In this document: positions 63,115 to 64,000 of the stretch, piece after piece
Numbering within the stretch: the first letter of the stretch is position 1
How the letters are laid out: each line of letters starts with the position of its first letter
Assembly: GCF_022179765.1 (NCBI RefSeq)
Contig: NZ_BPRE01000001.1
Coordinates: 310,001-374,000, forward strand
Length of the DNA: 64,000 nt
DNA from: Methylorubrum suomiense
GTDB taxonomy: Bacteria; Pseudomonadota; Alphaproteobacteria; Rhizobiales; Beijerinckiaceae
Direction: 5' to 3'
Translations under genes and position numbers: made by a program
Notes under the pieces: generated by a model
Seen by the model: the letters and a program-made list of their open reading frames with translations, nothing else
Told to the model about the DNA's origin: nothing
The model's database searches: none

Positions 63115-63630
63115 ATGTTCGGAACAGGCAAGTACAGGGCGGCCCTGACGGGTTCGCTCATGGCCGGTTTGTGCCTGATCGGCACGGCGCAGGCGCGCGA
63201 GATCGTCCCGTTCGCGGACGGCATGGCGCGGGGCAGCATCGTCGTGCGCACCGGCGAGCGTCGGCTCTATCTCGTCAACGGCGACGGCACGGCGATCCGC
63301 TACGCGGTGGCCGTCGGCAAGCCGGGCAAGCAGTGGAGCGGCGCGACCGAGATCGACGGCAAGTATTACCAGCCCGACTGGTCGCCGCCCCGCGAGGTGA
63401 AGCGCGACAAGCCTTGGCTGCCCAACCTCATCCGCGGCGGCTCGCCGGGCAATCCGATGGGGGTGGCGGCGATGACGCTGCGCGGCGGCGAATACGCCAT
63501 CCACGGCACCAACCGCCCCAGCTCGATCGGCACCTTCGCGTCCTACGGCTGCATCCGCATGTACAACCACGACATCGCCGACCTGATCGAGCGTGTCTCG
63601 GTGGGGACGCAGGTCTACGTGGTGCGGTGA
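63115..63630 (+). CDS. L,D-transpeptidase (YkuD/ErfK family)
   Basis: Exported peptidoglycan or lipoprotein cross-linker, 171 residues. Signal peptide from MFGTGKYRAALTGSLMAGLC to about residue 27 (ends in GTAQA). The YkuD motif HGTNRPSSIGTFASYGCIRM has His130 and catalytic Cys146. The same short form is abundant in Hyphomicrobiales, where 3-3 cross-links and anchoring of outer-membrane proteins are common. ATG 63115; the upstream 176 bases hold no gene. Confidence 0.93.
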   Translation: MFGTGKYRAALTGSLMAGLCLIGTAQAREIVPFADGMARGSIVVRTGERRLYLVNGDGTAIRYAVAVGKPGKQWSGATEIDGKYYQPDWSPPREVKRDKPWLPNLIRGGSPGNPMGVAAMTLRGGEYAIHGTNRPSSIGTFASYGCIRMYNHDIADLIERVSVGTQVYVVR

Positions 63631-63733
63631 GAGGCCGATCCCAGCCGCGTCATGACCGGGAGATAGACCGGACGAGGCCCACGCGTGAAACCGTGCGAGC
63701 GTAAGCTTCGGCTCTGAGCCGCGTCCGTCTGGA

Positions 63734-63779
63734 GCATCGGCCCGAAAGGGGGAACCGGCTTTCAGGAAAAAGCCGATGC
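63734..63779. repeat. Alphaproteobacterial palindromic element, copy 2
   Basis: GCATCGGC (63734-63741) pairs with GCCGATGC (63772-63779) around CCGAAAGGGGGAACCGGCTTTC. It matches the layout of 31976-32019. The rest of the 63631-63908 gap shows no gene. Confidence 0.78.
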
Positions 63780-63908
63780 GGCGCAACAGCCTGAAGCACC
63801 GCGCCGGATCCGATATCCGGCACGATGCTCCAGCGAAGCGGAAGCCTTAAGACTGTGGAGGCCCGCCCCGGCGATTGAGGCCGACCGAGAAACCGGTTTG
63901 CTCGAAGA

Positions 63909-64000
63909 TCAGACCGGGCGCGGCAGCTTGCAGCTGTCGAGGGCGCTCAGCGCCTTCGCCGTGGCGGTGTCGTTGAAGTAGCCGGTGGCGCGGTACGAGG
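63909..64000 (-). CDS. C-terminal end of an unidentified gene (window edge)
   Basis: The minus strand reads SYRATGYFNDTATAKALSAL and ends DSCKLPRPV with TGA at 63911-63909. Only 29 residues are visible; the rest lies beyond the window. One Cys. No family can be assigned. Confidence 0.5.
   Translation of the reverse strand, partial: SYRATGYFNDTATAKALSALDSCKLPRPV

Overview
The window is about 70% G+C, has long genes on both strands, and uses GTG and TTG starts. Its gene set is typical of a Hyphomicrobiales (Rhizobiales) alphaproteobacterium, and the protein styles suggest Methylobacterium or Methylorubrum. Markers are a ChvI/ChvG pair followed by HprK, a mannose-type EIIA and HPr, the Entner-Doudoroff pair edd-eda, BluB/CobT/CobS, DUF2794, a DUF6894-type small protein, and two intergenic palindromic repeat families. 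It reads as an ordinary chromosomal segment. No rRNA, tRNA, phage, insertion sequence or CRISPR array was found.

Layout. 1-3226: flagellar flgE and the 5' part of flgK on the minus strand. 3462-7153: a BLUF blue-light sensor, a single-domain response regulator and a membrane GGDEF-EAL protein. 7196-14998: dusA, orphan ureE, a glycine-zipper lipoprotein, a TerB/DnaJ protein, an AmpD-type amidase, a cation/proton antiporter, an A+T-rich stretch, gshB and a small exported protein. 15472-20605: a coupled small ORF and lipoprotein, RNase HI with an extra tail, 3-methyladenine glycosylase, ZapE, a GNAT protein and a YcgN-like protein. 20945-25937: class A PBP, a DUF1214/DUF1254 pair and a CorC-type protein. 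26288-31956: OhrR-like regulator, tandem cytochromes c, glcD, a DUF6894 protein, rlmJ and a GT61 glycosyltransferase. 32070-41359: RNase T2, extensin-like lipoprotein, amidase, chromate transporter, cobT/cobS, a DUF1289 protein, a retropepsin-like protease and a HugZ-like protein.

41676-45737 is an overlapping signalling operon (chvI-chvG-hprK-EIIA-ptsH). 45806-54735 holds a CobW GTPase, a D,D-carboxypeptidase with a Lys/Ala tail, queE/queD/queC interrupted by an opposing reductase, a PIG-L deacetylase, a collagen-like exported protein and map. 54852-63630 holds matB, a LOV-HWE histidine kinase, edd-eda, a DUF2794 protein, bluB and an L,D-transpeptidase. A partial minus-strand gene runs off the right edge.

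Functional themes are cell-wall remodelling (PBP1A, D,D-carboxypeptidase, L,D-transpeptidase, amidase, extensin-like), light and c-di-GMP sensing beside flagellar genes, the B12 lower ligand, queuosine, central carbon and its PTS signalling, and redox defence (GshB, OhrR). The most notable unexplained items are non-coding: a leader-like segment with competing hairpins and an intrinsic terminator ahead of bluB, an intrinsic terminator on the minus strand near 15.15 kb with no gene feeding it, a 16-bp perfect inverted repeat between flgE and the BLUF gene, and the A+T-rich island at 12.84-13.17 kb.
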